DNA of 64,000 nt. Origin: AP-15 sp963774345. GTDB taxonomy: Bacteria; Pseudomonadota; Alphaproteobacteria; ATCC43930; CGMCC-115725. The DNA lies in assembly GCA_963774345.1 (NCBI GenBank), contig CAVZFB010000028.1:124001-188000 (forward strand), in the 5' to 3' direction. Below are positions 8,226-19,781 of this stretch, piece by piece. The notes below the pieces were generated by a model. It saw only the letters and a list, made by a program, of their open reading frames with translations, was not told the DNA's origin and searched no databases. Position 1 is the first letter of the stretch, and each line of letters starts with the position of its first letter. The translations under genes and the position numbers were made by a program.

Positions 8226-10460
8226 GTCCGACCGTACTCATCTCTAACGGCTGGCTGGCGGCGTTCGCACCTTCGGTCGTGCGAGCCTCGGCGGCGAAAA
8301 CGAGCCTGACCCGCGCCCCCTCCGGTTCTCCATCTTCCAACATCAGCTCCCCCCCGTGATCTTCCATGATCTTCTTGACGATGGCGAGGCCCAAACCGGT
8401 CCCCTTCGCCCGCGTCGTCACATAAGGCTCGGTCAACCGCTCGCGGTCTTGGTGGGGCAAGCCCTTGCCATTGTCCTCGACGATCACCGCAGCTTGGTCA
8501 GCGCCCGACGATACCGACACACGGATACGCCCGGGCGCACCGGCTTCGCGTTCGGCGATTCGCGCCTCGATCGCCTCGATCGCGTTCTTGACGATGTTGA
8601 TTACCGCCTGCCCGACGAGGCGCGCGTCGCAGCTGACCGCGACCGGGTGGTCAGGAAACCTCGTCTCGAAAGCGATCTTGCGATGTGCGGTGCGCTGCAA
8701 GAACACCGCCCGGTGCACGATCTCGACCAGATTCTCCGGCTTGAGGACCGGCGCCGGCATTCGCGCGAACGCTGAGAATTCATCGATCATGCGGCCGATG
8801 TCGCCGACGTGGCGGATGATCGTGTCGGTGCAGATCGTGAAGGTCTCAGGGTCTTGTTTGATCTCCTTCAGATAGCGGCGGCGTAGCCGCTCGGCCGCCA
8901 GTTGGATTGGGGTCAGCGGGTTTTTGATTTCGTGGGCGATGCGCCGGGCGATGTCGGCCCAGGCCGCCTTGCGTTGCGCGGACAACAACTCGGTGATGTC
9001 GTCGAAGGTGACGACAAAGCCGCTGGTGTCACGTTCGTCGTGGTCGGCGGCGATGCGCACCAGCAGGGTGCGGGTGCTGTTGCCGCGGGCGAGCTGGACT
9101 TGCGACTGCGCCAGGCGGTCGGGGCGACGCTCCGCCTCGTCGAGCAGGATCGCCATCTCGGGTGCCACCTCGGCGAGATCACGCCCGATCGATTGTTCGA
9201 GATCGACCCCGAGCAGCGCGGAGGCCGAGCGGTTGGGCAGATTGACGCGGCCCACGCGATCGAGCCCGATCACCCCGGCCGAGACGCCGGTCAGGACCGT
9301 CTCGGTGAATCGGCGCCGTTCATCGAGCTGCCGATTCGCCTCTCTCAGCTCGCGCTGCTGGCTTTCGATCTGGTAGGTCATGCGGTTGAAGGCGCGGCTC
9401 AACGAGGCGAGTTCGTCGTCTTTCTCCCCTTCGGGCACACGGGCAGCAAGATCGCCTCCGCGCACTTGCTCGGCCGCGGTAGCGAGCCGGCTGATCGGGA
9501 CGGCGAGCTGGGTTGCGAAATGAATTCCGATGGCCACCGCCGCGACCAGAAACAGCATCGCCACCATCAGGAAAATCAAGCGCGAAGGTGACCTGAAACC
9601 CCGATCGCCGACCTTCCATCTTCGCGTATTGGGCGGCAGCGCGCTGGGTCTCCTCCATGTGATTGAGCACGCGCGGCTCGATAAAACGGCCGACATAGAG
9701 ATAGACTTGGCCAAACTGGTCGAGGCGAACCAGGGCGCGCACCCGGTTGTCGTTGTCGCTGGTCACGATCGCCACGTCGCCTTCGTCGGCGACGCGCATC
9801 GCACCGTCCGGCATCGGCTCGAAACCGAGCGTGAATGACAGGCTCGACCGCGCCAGTACATGGCCAGCTGCGGTCGAAGACCATCGCCTCGGTCAGGCCG
9901 CGCAGAGCCGCCTGCGCCGCTACCACCTGCTCCAAGCGCGCCTGATCCAGTGTGAGTTCGGGCGCATCCCGATTGAGGTCGTTCGCCATCGCCAGCGCGT
10001 CGGCGCGAATCGCCTGTTGATGCTCGTGCAGATAGGCTTCGGCGACGGCGAGCGATTCGGTGATCGCCGTGTGCACCCGTCGCTGAACCAGGATTTCGAC
10101 CCCGTAGCTGAAGAACAGATACGAGAAAACCGCGACGATAATCGTCGGCGTCACCGCGATCAGGCTGAACAGCACGACCAGCCGGATCTGCAGCCGCGAG
10201 CCGGCGAGCCCGCGGCGCCGCTCGGCCCATACCTGCAACAGGCGCTTGGCGATCAGCGCGCCGAGCGCCAGCAGCAGAACGAGGTCCAGATTGAGCAGGG
10301 TGAGGACGGTGTTGGGATGCAGCCCAAAGGGCGGCGCCCCGGTCAGCGCCAAATATGTTGCGACACCCGAACCCAGCGCCGCTGTCGACAAACCAAAAGC
10401 GAGCGTGTGACGCACACCAAAGCGGCCGGCCCATCTCCGAACCCGCCGCATCAGCTTCAT
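8215..10460 (-). CDS. ntrY: nitrogen regulation sensor histidine kinase NtrY (two frameshifts)
   Basis: The N-terminus has hydrophobic segments (ALGSGVATYLALTG, LDLVLLLALGALIA, FSLIAVTPTIIVAVFSYLFF) and an extracytoplasmic region. A further membrane helix (LIFLMVAMLFLVAAVAIGIH), a HAMP linker (AEQVRGGDLAARV), a PAS domain, the H-box HEIKNPLTPIQLAAERLRR and the ATPase boxes (NIVKNAIEA, EDNGKGLP, GTGLGLAIVKKI) follow. Breaks occur near 9850-9860 (after FDRSWP) and near 9585-9600 (inside the helix after FQVTFA); all three pieces are collinear with the family. NtrY senses nitrogen or redox status and phosphorylates NtrX, whose gene overlaps it directly downstream. Confidence 0.93.
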
Positions 10461-10575
10461 GCAAGACCTCGACCGGATATCGCCGCGACCTGTTCGGACG
10501 GCCGACCCGCCGTTACCGGCCGGGCCAGCCCCCGGCCAACGCCACGCGATCCCCGAAATTCGGCGACACGCTGCT

Positions 10576-12016
<1,441 letters not shown>

Positions 12017-12020
<4 letters not shown>

Positions 12021-13150
12021 CCGATACCGTCTTGCGCGACCACGGGCAAAAACACCCGGAACACGGTTCGGCGGGGCTGGCTGTCAAATTCGATGACTCC
12101 GCCGTGGTCGCCGATCACCTTGGCCACTAATGCAAGACCAAGGCCAGTTCCGTTTCGCTTGGTCGTCACAAACGGATCGAACAGATAGGGACGCATGTCC
12201 TCGGGAATGCCCGCCCCGTTGTCAGCTGACCGCAACCATCAGCGGCAGATGCCGGCGTCCTTCCCCATCCGGCCCCGCCAACCGCAGCCCGTGGCGATAC
12301 GCCGGTGGTCAAGATGATCTCGCCATCGGCGCCAGCCGCCGCTTCGGCGGCGTTTTTGACAATGTTCAAAAAGACCTGGACCAAGAGGTCGCGATTGCCG
12401 TGAACCAAAGGCAGTGACGGGTCGTATTCCTCGACGAAGCGAACGTGGCGGGCGAAACCGGACTGCGCCAACTTGCGCACTCGTTCGAGGATCTCATGGA
12501 TGTTGACCGCTTCGCGTTCGATCGGTCGATGGTCGGAAAACGCCTCCATTCGGTCGACGAGAGCGACGATTCGGTCGGTCTCGTCGCAGATCAGCCGGGT
12601 CAGCTCGCGGCCTGCCTCGTCGGCGTCCTGCTCCAGAAGCTGCGCCGCGCCGCGAATTCCGGAAAGCGGGTTCTTGACCTCGTGCGCCAGCATCGCCGCC
12701 ATTGCCGTAATCGACCGGGCGGCGTTGCGGTGGGTCAGCTGGCGATCGATCTTGTCGACCATCGGCGCGCTCGTGCATGGTCAGCACCAGTATGTCCGCG
12801 TCCTCGCCGGCCAGCGCCCCCTGGATCGTGACTGTGCGGCTGCCAAAGCGCGCGCCTTCGAGCGGCATGTCATATTCCGAGAACGTGTTGCCGCCGCGCC
12901 AAACTGCGTCGACGAGCCCCATCAATGGGCTGTGCGGGGTGACAAGATCGGCCAGCGCGCTACCGCGCAGCGCCGCGGCGCCCAAGCCGAAAAACTGTTC
13001 GGCCGCAGTGTTGACCAGGCGGATTTCGCCGTTGCGGGCGAGGACGATCACCGGATCAGCGAGCGCCGTCAGCACCGCGGCGGCCTCGGGCTGGGTCTCG
13101 CTAACCGGGCGCTGGCCGGCGCTCCGCCGCCGGAACGGCGCCTTGATCAT
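12017..13150 (-). CDS. ntrB: nitrogen regulation histidine kinase NtrB (two or more frameshifts)
   Basis: A PAS domain (LTALADPVIVLARNGEIRLVN) precedes the H-box AMLAHEVKNPLSGIRGAAQL and the ATPase boxes NIVKNAAEAA and DNGAGIPEDM, then FVTTKRNGTGLGLALV. NtrB responds to PII signalling and phosphorylates or dephosphorylates NtrC. The frame changes between the PAS domain and the H-box near 12762-12780, and again between 12230 and 12310 before the last ATPase boxes; the three pieces are collinear. There is no membrane segment, as expected of a cytoplasmic kinase. The start overlaps the dusB stop by four bases and the stop overlaps ntrC, so dusB-ntrB-ntrC is one transcription unit. Confidence 0.93.
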
Positions 13151-14133
13151 GCTGCCTTCCGAGTAAGCAGCGGCTCATAGAACGCCCGGATCAACGCCAT
13201 GACGCCCGCCGGGTCGAGCGTCTGGTTAACCGCTGCGCGGAATTCGGCCGAACCCGGCAAGCCTTTAGAGTACCACCCGACGTGCTTGCGGGCGATGCGC
13301 GAGCCGACCGCGGTCCCGTAATGGACCAGCATCTCCTCGTAATGCTCGAGTACGATGTCGCGCTGCGCCGCGAGTGGAGGGTCGGGGATTTGCTTGCGGC
13401 CTTGCAGCCAGGCGATCACCTGATGTACGAACCACGGCCTGCCATAGCAGCCACGGCCGATCATCAGCCCATCGGCGCCCGATTGTACGAGCGCCTGTTC
13501 GGCGTCGTCGAGGCTGACGATGTCGCCGTTGGCAACGACCGGGATCGTTACATTCTCCTTAACGCGCCGAATGAATCCCCAATCGGACGAGCCGGCATAG
13601 AACTGGCAGCGGGTGCGTCCGTGCACGGTAATCATTCGAATGCCGCAAGCTTGCGCAATCCGCGCGAGCCGGGGCGCATTGCGGCTATGCTCGTCCCAGC
13701 CGGTGCGCATCTTCAAAGTGACCGGCAGGTCGACGGCCTTGACCGTGGCTTCGAGAATGCGTGCGGCATGGGTCTCGTCGCGCATCAGCGCCGAACCGGC
13801 ATGGCCGTTGACCACTTTTTTGACCGGGCAGCCGAAATTGATGTCGATCATCCGCGCGCCGCGGTCGGCATTGAGCTTCGCCGCCTCGGCCATGACCCGC
13901 GGCTCGCAGCCGGCGAGCTGCACCGCCATCGGCTGCTCCTCGGCGCAGCTCTTCGCCATCGTCAAGGATTGTCGCGTCTCGCGAATCATCGCCTCGCTGG
14001 CGATCATTTCGGAGACGACGAGCCCAGCGCCCAGACGCTTGACCAGTCGCCGGAACGGCAGATCCGTCACACCCGACATCGGGGCGAGGATCACCGGATC
14101 TTCGAGTGTTAGAGAACCGAGCGAAATGGTCAT
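13147..14133 (-). CDS. dusB: tRNA-dihydrouridine synthase B
   Basis: The 328-residue flavoprotein reduces uridines in tRNA to dihydrouridine. The N-terminal LAPMSGVTDLPFRRL, the active-site INFGCPVKKV(V)NGHAGSALM with its catalytic cysteine, and VHGRTRCQFY, VVANGDI and GADGLMIGRGCYGRPW (FMN site) are all present. It is the first gene of the dusB-ntrBC-ntrYX cluster; the old name nifR3 comes from this context. The promoter should lie in the 146-base divergent gap to ispDF (14134-14279). The gene is intact. Confidence 0.97.
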   Translation of the reverse strand: MTISLGSLTLEDPVILAPMSGVTDLPFRRLVKRLGAGLVVSEMIASEAMIRETRQSLTMAKSCAEEQPMAVQLAGCEPRVMAEAAKLNADRGARMIDINFGCPVKKVVNGHAGSALMRDETHAARILEATVKAVDLPVTLKMRTGWDEHSRNAPRLARIAQACGIRMITVHGRTRCQFYAGSSDWGFIRRVKENVTIPVVANGDIVSLDDAEQALVQSGADGLMIGRGCYGRPWFVHQVIAWLQGRKQIPDPPLAAQRDIVLEHYEEMLVHYGTAVGSRIARKHVGWYSKGLPGSAEFRAAVNQTLDPAGVMALIRAFYEPLLTRKAA

Positions 14134-14279
14134 TCTTTGAGCAGATGTTAGACTTGCCTAGTGATTGGGCAGACACTAATCCGTTTCTTTTTGCAGTGCA
14201 ACATCAAGAATAGTGCTGCGCGCACGGTCCGGAGATCGGCAGCGGTGGCAAAGGCGCGCCCAATCAGCTAATTTTACGT

Positions 14280-15435
14280 ATGGAATCGGTTTATGCACTC
14301 GTCGTCGCGGCGGGCCGGGGGAGCCGATTCGGCGGCGACGTGCCCAAGCAATACCTGCCGCTCGACGGAGCCACGGTGTTGCGGCATGCGGTGGCGGCTT
14401 TGGCCCGGCATCGCCGGGTCACCGGGGTGCTGGTGGCGATCCGGCCGGAGGATCGAGCGCTGTTCGATGACGCCGTCGCCGGCTTGCCGGTGCTGCCGCC
14501 GGTCGCGGGCGGCGCCACCCGTCAGGAATTCTGTCAGGCTCGGGCTCGAGGCGTTGGCGCCGTATCGCCCGCAGCGCGTGCTGATCCATGACGGAGCGCG
14601 GCCATTTCCCGACACGGCGCTGATCGACCGGGTCATCCAAGCGCTCGACGAGGCGCCGGCGGTTATTCCTTGCCTGCCGCTGCGCGATACGATCAAGCGC
14701 GCCGAGAGCGGAATGATCCGGGCGACGGTGGACCGAGCCGAGCTATGGCGCGCGCAAACCCCCCAAGGCTTTCAATTCGATCAGATCCTGGCCGCGCATC
14801 ATGCCGCTGCCGGAACTGAGCTGACCGACGATTCGGCGGTCGCCGAGGCGGCCGGGCTGGCGCCGCAGCTGGTTGTCGGCAGCGAGGACAATCTGAAGGT
14901 GACGACAACCGAAGACCTCGCCGCCGCCGAACGTCTGATCGCCGCCCGGCGCGGCGATGTACGCGTCGGGCAAGGTTTCGACGTCCACGCCTTTGGACCC
15001 GGGGATCGGATTTTCATCTGCGGGGTCGAAATCCCGCACGGTGAAGCCTTGGTTGGTCATTCCGACGCCGATGTCGGCCTCCATGCGCTGACCGACGCGC
15101 TGCTAGGCGCGATCGGAGCCGGCGATATCGGTATGCATTTCCCGCCCGGTGATCCGCGCTGGCGCGGTGCAGCCTCGGATCAATTTCTACGCCACGCGGC
15201 CGATCTCGTAGGCGCGCGGGACGGCGCTGTTGCGGCGGTCGACGTGACGATCATCTGCGAGCGACCGAAAATCGGCCCTCATCGCGCAGCGATGGTCGAG
15301 CGGATTGCCGAGATTCTCGGCATCGCGGCCGAGCGCGTCAGCGTGAAGGCAACGACGACCGATCGCCTCGGCTTCACCGGCCGCGGCGAAGGCATCGCCG
15401 CGCAAGCCGTCGCCACCGTCCGCCTGCCGTTATAG
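14280..15435 (+). CDS. ispDF: bifunctional IspD/IspF of the MEP isoprenoid pathway (one frameshift)
   Basis: The IspD half starts ALVVAAGRGSRFGGDVPKQY (cytidylyltransferase loop) and includes VLIHDGARPF. The IspF half starts RVGQGFDVHAF with the metal ligands Asp and His, then HSDADVGLHALTDALLGA and TTTDRLGFTGRGEGIAA. Together they catalyse CTP-dependent formation of CDP-methylerythritol and cyclisation to MEcPP. The fused form is typical of alphaproteobacteria. The frame breaks near 14530-14545 (after GGATRQ), and the second frame is then open to the TAG at 15433-15435. It diverges from dusB and is followed by pgpA. Confidence 0.94.
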
Positions 15436-15516
15436 ATGCTTCCGGACCCGTCCGCCTTCGTCGTGCTCAGACTTGGTCCGAAAATCCACGAACCGTTTCA
15501 TGGCAACCCCCTGGAT

Positions 15517-15535
15517 GACCGGGACAAGCCCGGTC
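15517..15535. repeat. REP-like hairpin
   Basis: GACCGGG and CCCGGTC form a perfect 7-bp stem around the loop ACAAG, flanked by GGAT and ACGAC. Elements of this form are scattered between genes in many alphaproteobacterial genomes. It lies in the gap between ispDF and pgpA and might also attenuate transcription, although no T-run follows. Confidence 0.55.
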
Positions 15536-15551
15536 ACGACGACGCGAAAAA

Positions 15552-16070
15552 TTGAGTTGCGAAATTACGCCGTCGAAGGCGCGTCTCGGCCTGCCGCTGC
15601 GGCATCCGGCGGTGCTGCTCGCGACCTGGTTCGGGGTGGGGCTGATCCCGATAGCGCCCGGCACTTGGGGATCGCTAGCGGCCCTGCCCTTTGCCTGGGC
15701 AATCCGCAGCCTGTGGGGCGCAACCGGGCTCGCCATCGCCGTTGCGATCGTCTTTTTCACTGGATGGTGGGCGGCGGCGGCCGTCATCAAGACGAGTGGG
15801 ATCAAAGATCCTGGGTTCCTGGTAATCGACGAGGTCGCAGGGCAATGGCTCGTCCTGCTGGCCGCACCACGCGATCCGCTCGCCTGGATCCTGGCCTTCT
15901 TGCTGTTCCGGATCTTTGACATCTGGAAGCCATGGCCGGTGCGCTGGGCCGACCGGGACATTACCGGCGGTCTCGGCGTCATGCTCGACGACCTTTTGGC
16001 TGCGGTTTACGCTGTCCTCGTCCTATCGGTGCTGTTGGTGATTGGCGGAGTGTTCGGTGTTCGATCCTGA
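15552..16070 (+). CDS. pgpA: phosphatidylglycerophosphatase A
   Basis: The 172-residue integral membrane protein carries the PgpA signature: GLIPIAPGTWGSLAALP, then VIDEVAGQW and FRIFDIWKPWPVRWADRDIT. It dephosphorylates phosphatidylglycerophosphate to phosphatidylglycerol at the inner membrane. Several hydrophobic helices follow (LAIAVAIVFFTGWW, LAWILAFLLF, VYAVLVLSVLLVIGG). The start is TTG at 15552; no ATG or GTG lies closer to the conserved block. The 3' end overlaps the CinA-like gene, so they are translationally coupled. Confidence 0.92.
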   Translation: MSCEITPSKARLGLPLRHPAVLLATWFGVGLIPIAPGTWGSLAALPFAWAIRSLWGATGLAIAVAIVFFTGWWAAAAVIKTSGIKDPGFLVIDEVAGQWLVLLAAPRDPLAWILAFLLFRIFDIWKPWPVRWADRDITGGLGVMLDDLLAAVYAVLVLSVLLVIGGVFGVRS

Positions 16071-16551
16071 AACGCTTGATCTGGCGACATCGGTGGTTGA
16101 TGCGTGCCGTGCGCGCGGCTGGCATGTGGCGACCGCCGAATCTTGCACCGGTGGCCTGGTCGCGGCGGCGCTGACGGCGGTCGCCGGCTCGTCCGACGTG
16201 GTTGAGCGCAGTTTTGTGCCCTATTCGAATGAAGCCAAATCGGAATTGCTCGGGGTTCCCCCCGAGGTGATCGCCGCTCACGGTGCGGTCAGCGCCGAAA
16301 CCGCCGCGGCGATGGCCGAGGGCGCCCTTACCCGCGCTCCGGTCGATCTCGCAGTCTCGATTACCGGCGTCGCCGGACCGGGCGGCGGCAGCTCCGAGAA
16401 GCCGGTCGGGCTAATCCATTGCGGCCTCGCCCGCCGCGGAAGGTCCCCCCGAACCGAGCGCCGCGTGTTCCCCGGCGACCGTGCGGCGGTGCGCGATGCA
16501 GCCTTGCGGCTGGCGCTCGGCCTGCTGGCGGACGAAGCCCGCAGCCAGTAA
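16057..16551 (+). CDS. pncC: CinA C-terminal domain amidase (nicotinamide-nucleotide amidase)
   Basis: The protein is a stand-alone CinA C-terminal domain of about 165 residues. The motifs VATAESCTGGLVAAALT, SNEAKSELLGV, HGAVSAETAAAMAEGAL and SITGVAGPGGGSSEKPVG are all present. Enzymes of this type deamidate nicotinamide mononucleotide to nicotinate mononucleotide in the pyridine nucleotide salvage cycle. I take GTG at 16057 as the start, overlapping the pgpA end; a TTG at 16042 is possible. A pncB-like gene elsewhere in the window (48943-50076) belongs to the same salvage route. Confidence 0.9.
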   Translation: MFDPETLDLATSVVDACRARGWHVATAESCTGGLVAAALTAVAGSSDVVERSFVPYSNEAKSELLGVPPEVIAAHGAVSAETAAAMAEGALTRAPVDLAVSITGVAGPGGGSSEKPVGLIHCGLARRGRSPRTERRVFPGDRAAVRDAALRLALGLLADEARSQ

Positions 16552-16564
16552 GGAGGCCATCCTC

Positions 16565-17440
16565 ATGAGCAGCTTCAACATTGCGGTGGTCCAGCCGCAT
16601 ACGAACCCGCCGCCCGACGACGCAAAGAACGTCGACGACGCGGTCAAATGGATCGAGCGGGCAGCCGGTGAGGGTGCGGACTTCGTCTGTTTCCCGAAAT
16701 CCTATCCGGGGCCGTGGCGGATGCCGGCCGGCTACGACCCATCGGCCCGAATCGCCGAGGCGGCCCACAAATTCGGGACCCATGCCGTATTCGGCACGAT
16801 GGAGCCGATCGATGACGCTAAAAGGACTGCCTACAATCTGACCTGCATGGCCTATCCCGACGGACGCAACCCCGCGCGGTATCGCCGCACTCATCCGAAT
16901 GGCCCGTGGATCTATTCGAGCCGCACCGGCGGTGGCGGAGTGTGGGAGTTCGAATGGGTCCCCGGCGACGCGTTCCCGGTCTTCGACACGGTCCACGGCA
17001 AAATCGGGCTCGGCATGTGCAGCGAGGTCTACATGCCCGAGGTGTCGCGTGCGTTGGCGTTGCGCGGGGCGGAGATCATCTTTCTCCCGGCTGGCCTCAG
17101 TGGCACCGGGAATCTTTGGGAGACTTGGCACACCCTGCTGCGGGCGCGGGCGATCGAGAATTTGGCGCTGGTCGTCTCGACCCGCAACATCTTCGATCCG
17201 GCGACGGAGCGCGGGCTGGCGATCATCGCCGGCCCGGAGCGGACGCATTACGAGAGCATTAATGTCGGGATGTCGGTGGTGCAGGTCAGCCTCGACCGAG
17301 TGCGCGAATTGCGCGCCGGCTGGGACGGCAACGACAAGACCCCATTCTGCGGCACCAAGCAGGGCCTGTTGTCGCAATGGCAGCGCCCCGAACTCTACGA
17401 CAGCATCTTGCCGCGCCCGCTGCCGGCGGCGGCCGAATAA
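16565..17440 (+). CDS. nitrilase-superfamily carbon-nitrogen hydrolase with altered triad
   Basis: The 291-residue protein follows a strong ribosome-binding site (AAGGAGG, 6 bases before ATG). The superfamily fold is recognisable from NIAVVQPHTNPP, GADFVCFPKSYPG, RYRRTHPNGPW, GLGMCSEVYMPEVSRALALRG and IIFLPAG. The nucleophile cysteine is present in GMCSEV. The general-base glutamate normally found as FPE is lysine (FPK), and the catalytic lysine normally found as YxKxH is arginine (YRRTH). It may therefore be inactive as an amidase, have an alternative mechanism, or carry sequence errors. It sits between pncC and a MOSC gene, giving no clear pathway. Confidence 0.75.
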   Translation: MSSFNIAVVQPHTNPPPDDAKNVDDAVKWIERAAGEGADFVCFPKSYPGPWRMPAGYDPSARIAEAAHKFGTHAVFGTMEPIDDAKRTAYNLTCMAYPDGRNPARYRRTHPNGPWIYSSRTGGGGVWEFEWVPGDAFPVFDTVHGKIGLGMCSEVYMPEVSRALALRGAEIIFLPAGLSGTGNLWETWHTLLRARAIENLALVVSTRNIFDPATERGLAIIAGPERTHYESINVGMSVVQVSLDRVRELRAGWDGNDKTPFCGTKQGLLSQWQRPELYDSILPRPLPAAAE

Positions 17441-17458
17441 CGGCAAAGGGTAATCCCG

Positions 17459-18001
17459 ATGGGAGGAATTGTGACGGCGGTGAGCCGCAGCCCGCGGCAC
17501 AGCTTGGTCAAGTCGAATGAAGACTGCATCAAGCTCGTGGCCGGGCTGGGTGTCGAGGGCGATGCCCATCTCGGCACCACGGTGAAGCATCGCTCACGTG
17601 TTGCGCGGGACCCGACCCAACCCAATCTGCGTCAGGTGCACCTCGTCCATGCCGAACTGCACGACGAGCTACGGGAAGCGGGTTTCACCGTGGCGCCTGG
17701 GCAGATGGGCGAGAACGTCACGACATCAGGGGTCGATCTGCTTGGCCTCGCGACCGGCGCGCAGCTGCATCTCGGCTCCAGCGCCGTCGTCGAGGTCACC
17801 GGGCTGCGCAACCCCTGCGCTCAGCTCGACAAGATCCAAAAGGGGCTGATGGCCGCGACGCTCGGACGCGACGAGCGCGGCAATCTTGTGCGCAAGGCCG
17901 GGATCATGGGTGTCGTGCTGGCCGAAGGCGAGGTCCGCCCGGGCGATCCGATCCGGGTCGAGCCCCCTCCTCCGCCGCACCGGCCGCTCGCTCCGGTGTG
18001 A
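17459..18001 (+). CDS. MOSC domain protein
   Basis: The 180-residue product is a single MOSC domain. GLGVEGDAHLG, LRQVHLVHAEL, PGQMGENVTTSG and the cysteine-containing GLRNPCAQLDKIQKG match the fold of the molybdenum cofactor sulfurase C-terminal domain. Such proteins bind Moco-related or other metal-sulfur species through the conserved cysteine; a role in sulfur transfer or N-hydroxylated compound reduction is inferred only from family. It follows the nitrilase-like gene by 18 bases, so the two are probably cotranscribed. A proline-rich tail (EPPPPPHRP) ends the protein. Confidence 0.85.
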   Translation: MGGIVTAVSRSPRHSLVKSNEDCIKLVAGLGVEGDAHLGTTVKHRSRVARDPTQPNLRQVHLVHAELHDELREAGFTVAPGQMGENVTTSGVDLLGLATGAQLHLGSSAVVEVTGLRNPCAQLDKIQKGLMAATLGRDERGNLVRKAGIMGVVLAEGEVRPGDPIRVEPPPPPHRPLAPV

Positions 18002-18033
18002 AAGGCGCCGCCACCTGTTCCCCTCGCGGTGGC

Positions 18034-19200
18034 CTAAACCATCCCCATCCAAAACATCTGGCGGTTGCCGACATCGACATCGTATTTGCGCGCGAAATCG
18101 AGCTTGCCGTCGGCGCCGATGCGAAAGACCGAAAGACACGCCGGCATCTCTCGGATTGTCGCGCCGTCTTTGACCGGCAATCCCATGATGTGCGCTGCGA
18201 CAAGGATTTGGCCGCTCGGGTCGATGTGAAAGGTGCGGCAATGGATGCCGCGGGTATCGACATGCTGGATCGGGCTGGGCTCGCCGGTTGCGGGGTCGAT
18301 GGCGTAGGCCGCCAGCGTGTTTTCGCCGCCGGCAAAGACGCGTTGCGCCCCCTCCCCGACCGTGCTTGAAGCGCGATTGGCGACATAGACAAAGCGGCCA
18401 TTCGGATGGACATGGACCGTGCCGGCTGCCTGCCGCCCGCGGATATTGCCCGGCTCGCCCAGGGTGCCTTTGCTGAATAGCGGAGCCCCGGACAGCCGGT
18501 CGCCGTCGATCGCGAACATGTCGAGCCGGTTCTGCCGCTCCAAGGACACATAGACCCAGGGCTTGGCCGGGTGGAAATCAAGATGGCGCGGCCCAAACCC
18601 ATAGCCGCCGCCAGGCGCGACCGAGACTTCGTTATTCAGCGATCCGTTCTCGTAGTGGAAAACTTTCAGCGCGCCTGGCTCCTCCGGTTTGCCGGCCGCC
18701 GCGTCGTGGCCGCGCGTGACCAGAATAACCAGCCGATTGTCCAGGCTTACTCGCACCTGGTGCCCGTAGATGCCGTAATCGATCGCGCCGGGCTGCGCGA
18801 CCTCGGCGCCTAGCGTTCCGTCGGGATTGACCCGGTAAACCCGGAGTCCGCTCGGATTGCTGTAAGCAACCAAGAGGTTCCGCGACGGAATGTCGCTGGT
18901 GATGTGGATCGGGCGGGTCGGCAGCGCGATCGGATCGCCATGCGGCGTCAACGCGCCCGAGGCGGGATCGATACGAAAAGCTGTGACGTTGTGCCTCTGG
19001 CCGACCGGCCCGCCGATCCCCGATGCGCTGTCGCTCGACGCCACATAGAGAAATTGCCGTGAGGCGTGCGGCCAGGCGTAGTGCACATTTGCCGGCAAGG
19101 TCACGGCGCCACGCTTGGAGAGGGTGGCGTTTTCGATATCGAGGTCGTACTGCGTCAGCTCCGGCCCGACGCTGGCGTAGACGACGGTCTTTTGCGGCAT
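18034..19200 (-). CDS. lactonase-family seven-bladed beta-propeller protein
   Basis: The 388-residue protein has repeated blades of the 6-phosphogluconolactonase (YbhE/Pgl) type, for example YAWPHASRQFLYVASSD, GFGPRHLDFHPAKPWVYVSL and TVHVHPNGRFVYVANRA. The Pgl-type enzyme hydrolyses 6-phosphogluconolactone, but many homologues are uncharacterised sugar lactonases or propeller scaffolds. There is no evident signal peptide, which suggests a cytoplasmic protein. It converges on the MOSC gene and lies upstream in sense of no obvious partner. The ATG at 19198-19200 is well placed before the first blade. Confidence 0.8.
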   Translation of the reverse strand: MPQKTVVYASVGPELTQYDLDIENATLSKRGAVTLPANVHYAWPHASRQFLYVASSDSASGIGGPVGQRHNVTAFRIDPASGALTPHGDPIALPTRPIHITSDIPSRNLLVAYSNPSGLRVYRVNPDGTLGAEVAQPGAIDYGIYGHQVRVSLDNRLVILVTRGHDAAAGKPEEPGALKVFHYENGSLNNEVSVAPGGGYGFGPRHLDFHPAKPWVYVSLERQNRLDMFAIDGDRLSGAPLFSKGTLGEPGNIRGRQAAGTVHVHPNGRFVYVANRASSTVGEGAQRVFAGGENTLAAYAIDPATGEPSPIQHVDTRGIHCRTFHIDPSGQILVAAHIMGLPVKDGATIREMPACLSVFRIGADGKLDFARKYDVDVGNRQMFWMGMV

Positions 19201-19306
19201 TGAAGATACCCCTCGACGGCAGCTGAAAGCTTCGACAATTCAGCATAAGGGCCACGGCGTGCGCACCAAAGCGGGAAGGTCGCACCGCCCTTGGTCCGGC
19301 AGCAGA

Positions 19307-19771
19307 TCAGACCGCTGCCCGTTTGGCGCCGCCCTGCGCCGGAGCGCCGTAGAGATCGCAAGCACGCTTTTCGAAGGCGCTGACCATGCGGCGCACCGCT
19401 TCACTGAACAGAACCTCGATTACCTTTTGCATCAGTCGCGACTTGAATTCGAAATCGACGAAGAAGCCGATGCGGCAGCCTTCCGGCGCCCGTTCGAAGG
19501 TCCAGTGGTTGTCCAGATAGCGGAATGGCCCCTCGGCATAGGTCACATCGATCTTTCCCGGCGGGTCGAGGACCACTCGCGAGGTAAAGCGCTCGCGGAA
19601 TACTTTGAACCCGATGATCAGATCGGCGACGACAAGATTGGGTTGCCTCTCCTTGATGCGCGCACCAATGCACCAAGGCAGGAATTCGGGATAGCGCTCG
19701 ATATCGGCGACCAGCGCGAAAAGCTGCTCCGGCGTGTAGGGAAGCACACGCTGTTCGGCATGGGTCGGCAT
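19307..19771 (-). CDS. COQ10/RatA-like START domain protein
   Basis: The 154-residue protein is a SRPBCC/START-fold protein with VLPYTPEQLFALVADIERYP, EFLPWCIGARI and WTFERAPEGCRIGFFVDFEF. The family binds ubiquinone and helps its delivery to the respiratory chain; its E. coli member was also described as RatA. The ATG at 19769-19771 is chosen because it precedes the conserved VLPYTPEQLF by nine residues; the frame opens earlier without conserved content. It lies just downstream of lipA, a frequent alphaproteobacterial arrangement. Confidence 0.88.
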   Translation of the reverse strand: MPTHAEQRVLPYTPEQLFALVADIERYPEFLPWCIGARIKERQPNLVVADLIIGFKVFRERFTSRVVLDPPGKIDVTYAEGPFRYLDNHWTFERAPEGCRIGFFVDFEFKSRLMQKVIEVLFSEAVRRMVSAFEKRACDLYGAPAQGGAKRAAV

Positions 19772-19781
19772 CGCGGCAGGA

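Noticed and set aside
17125..17145. sigma54-like TTGGCAC followed by GC
   Set aside because: It lies inside the nitrilase-like gene and the -12 element lacks the TTGC core.
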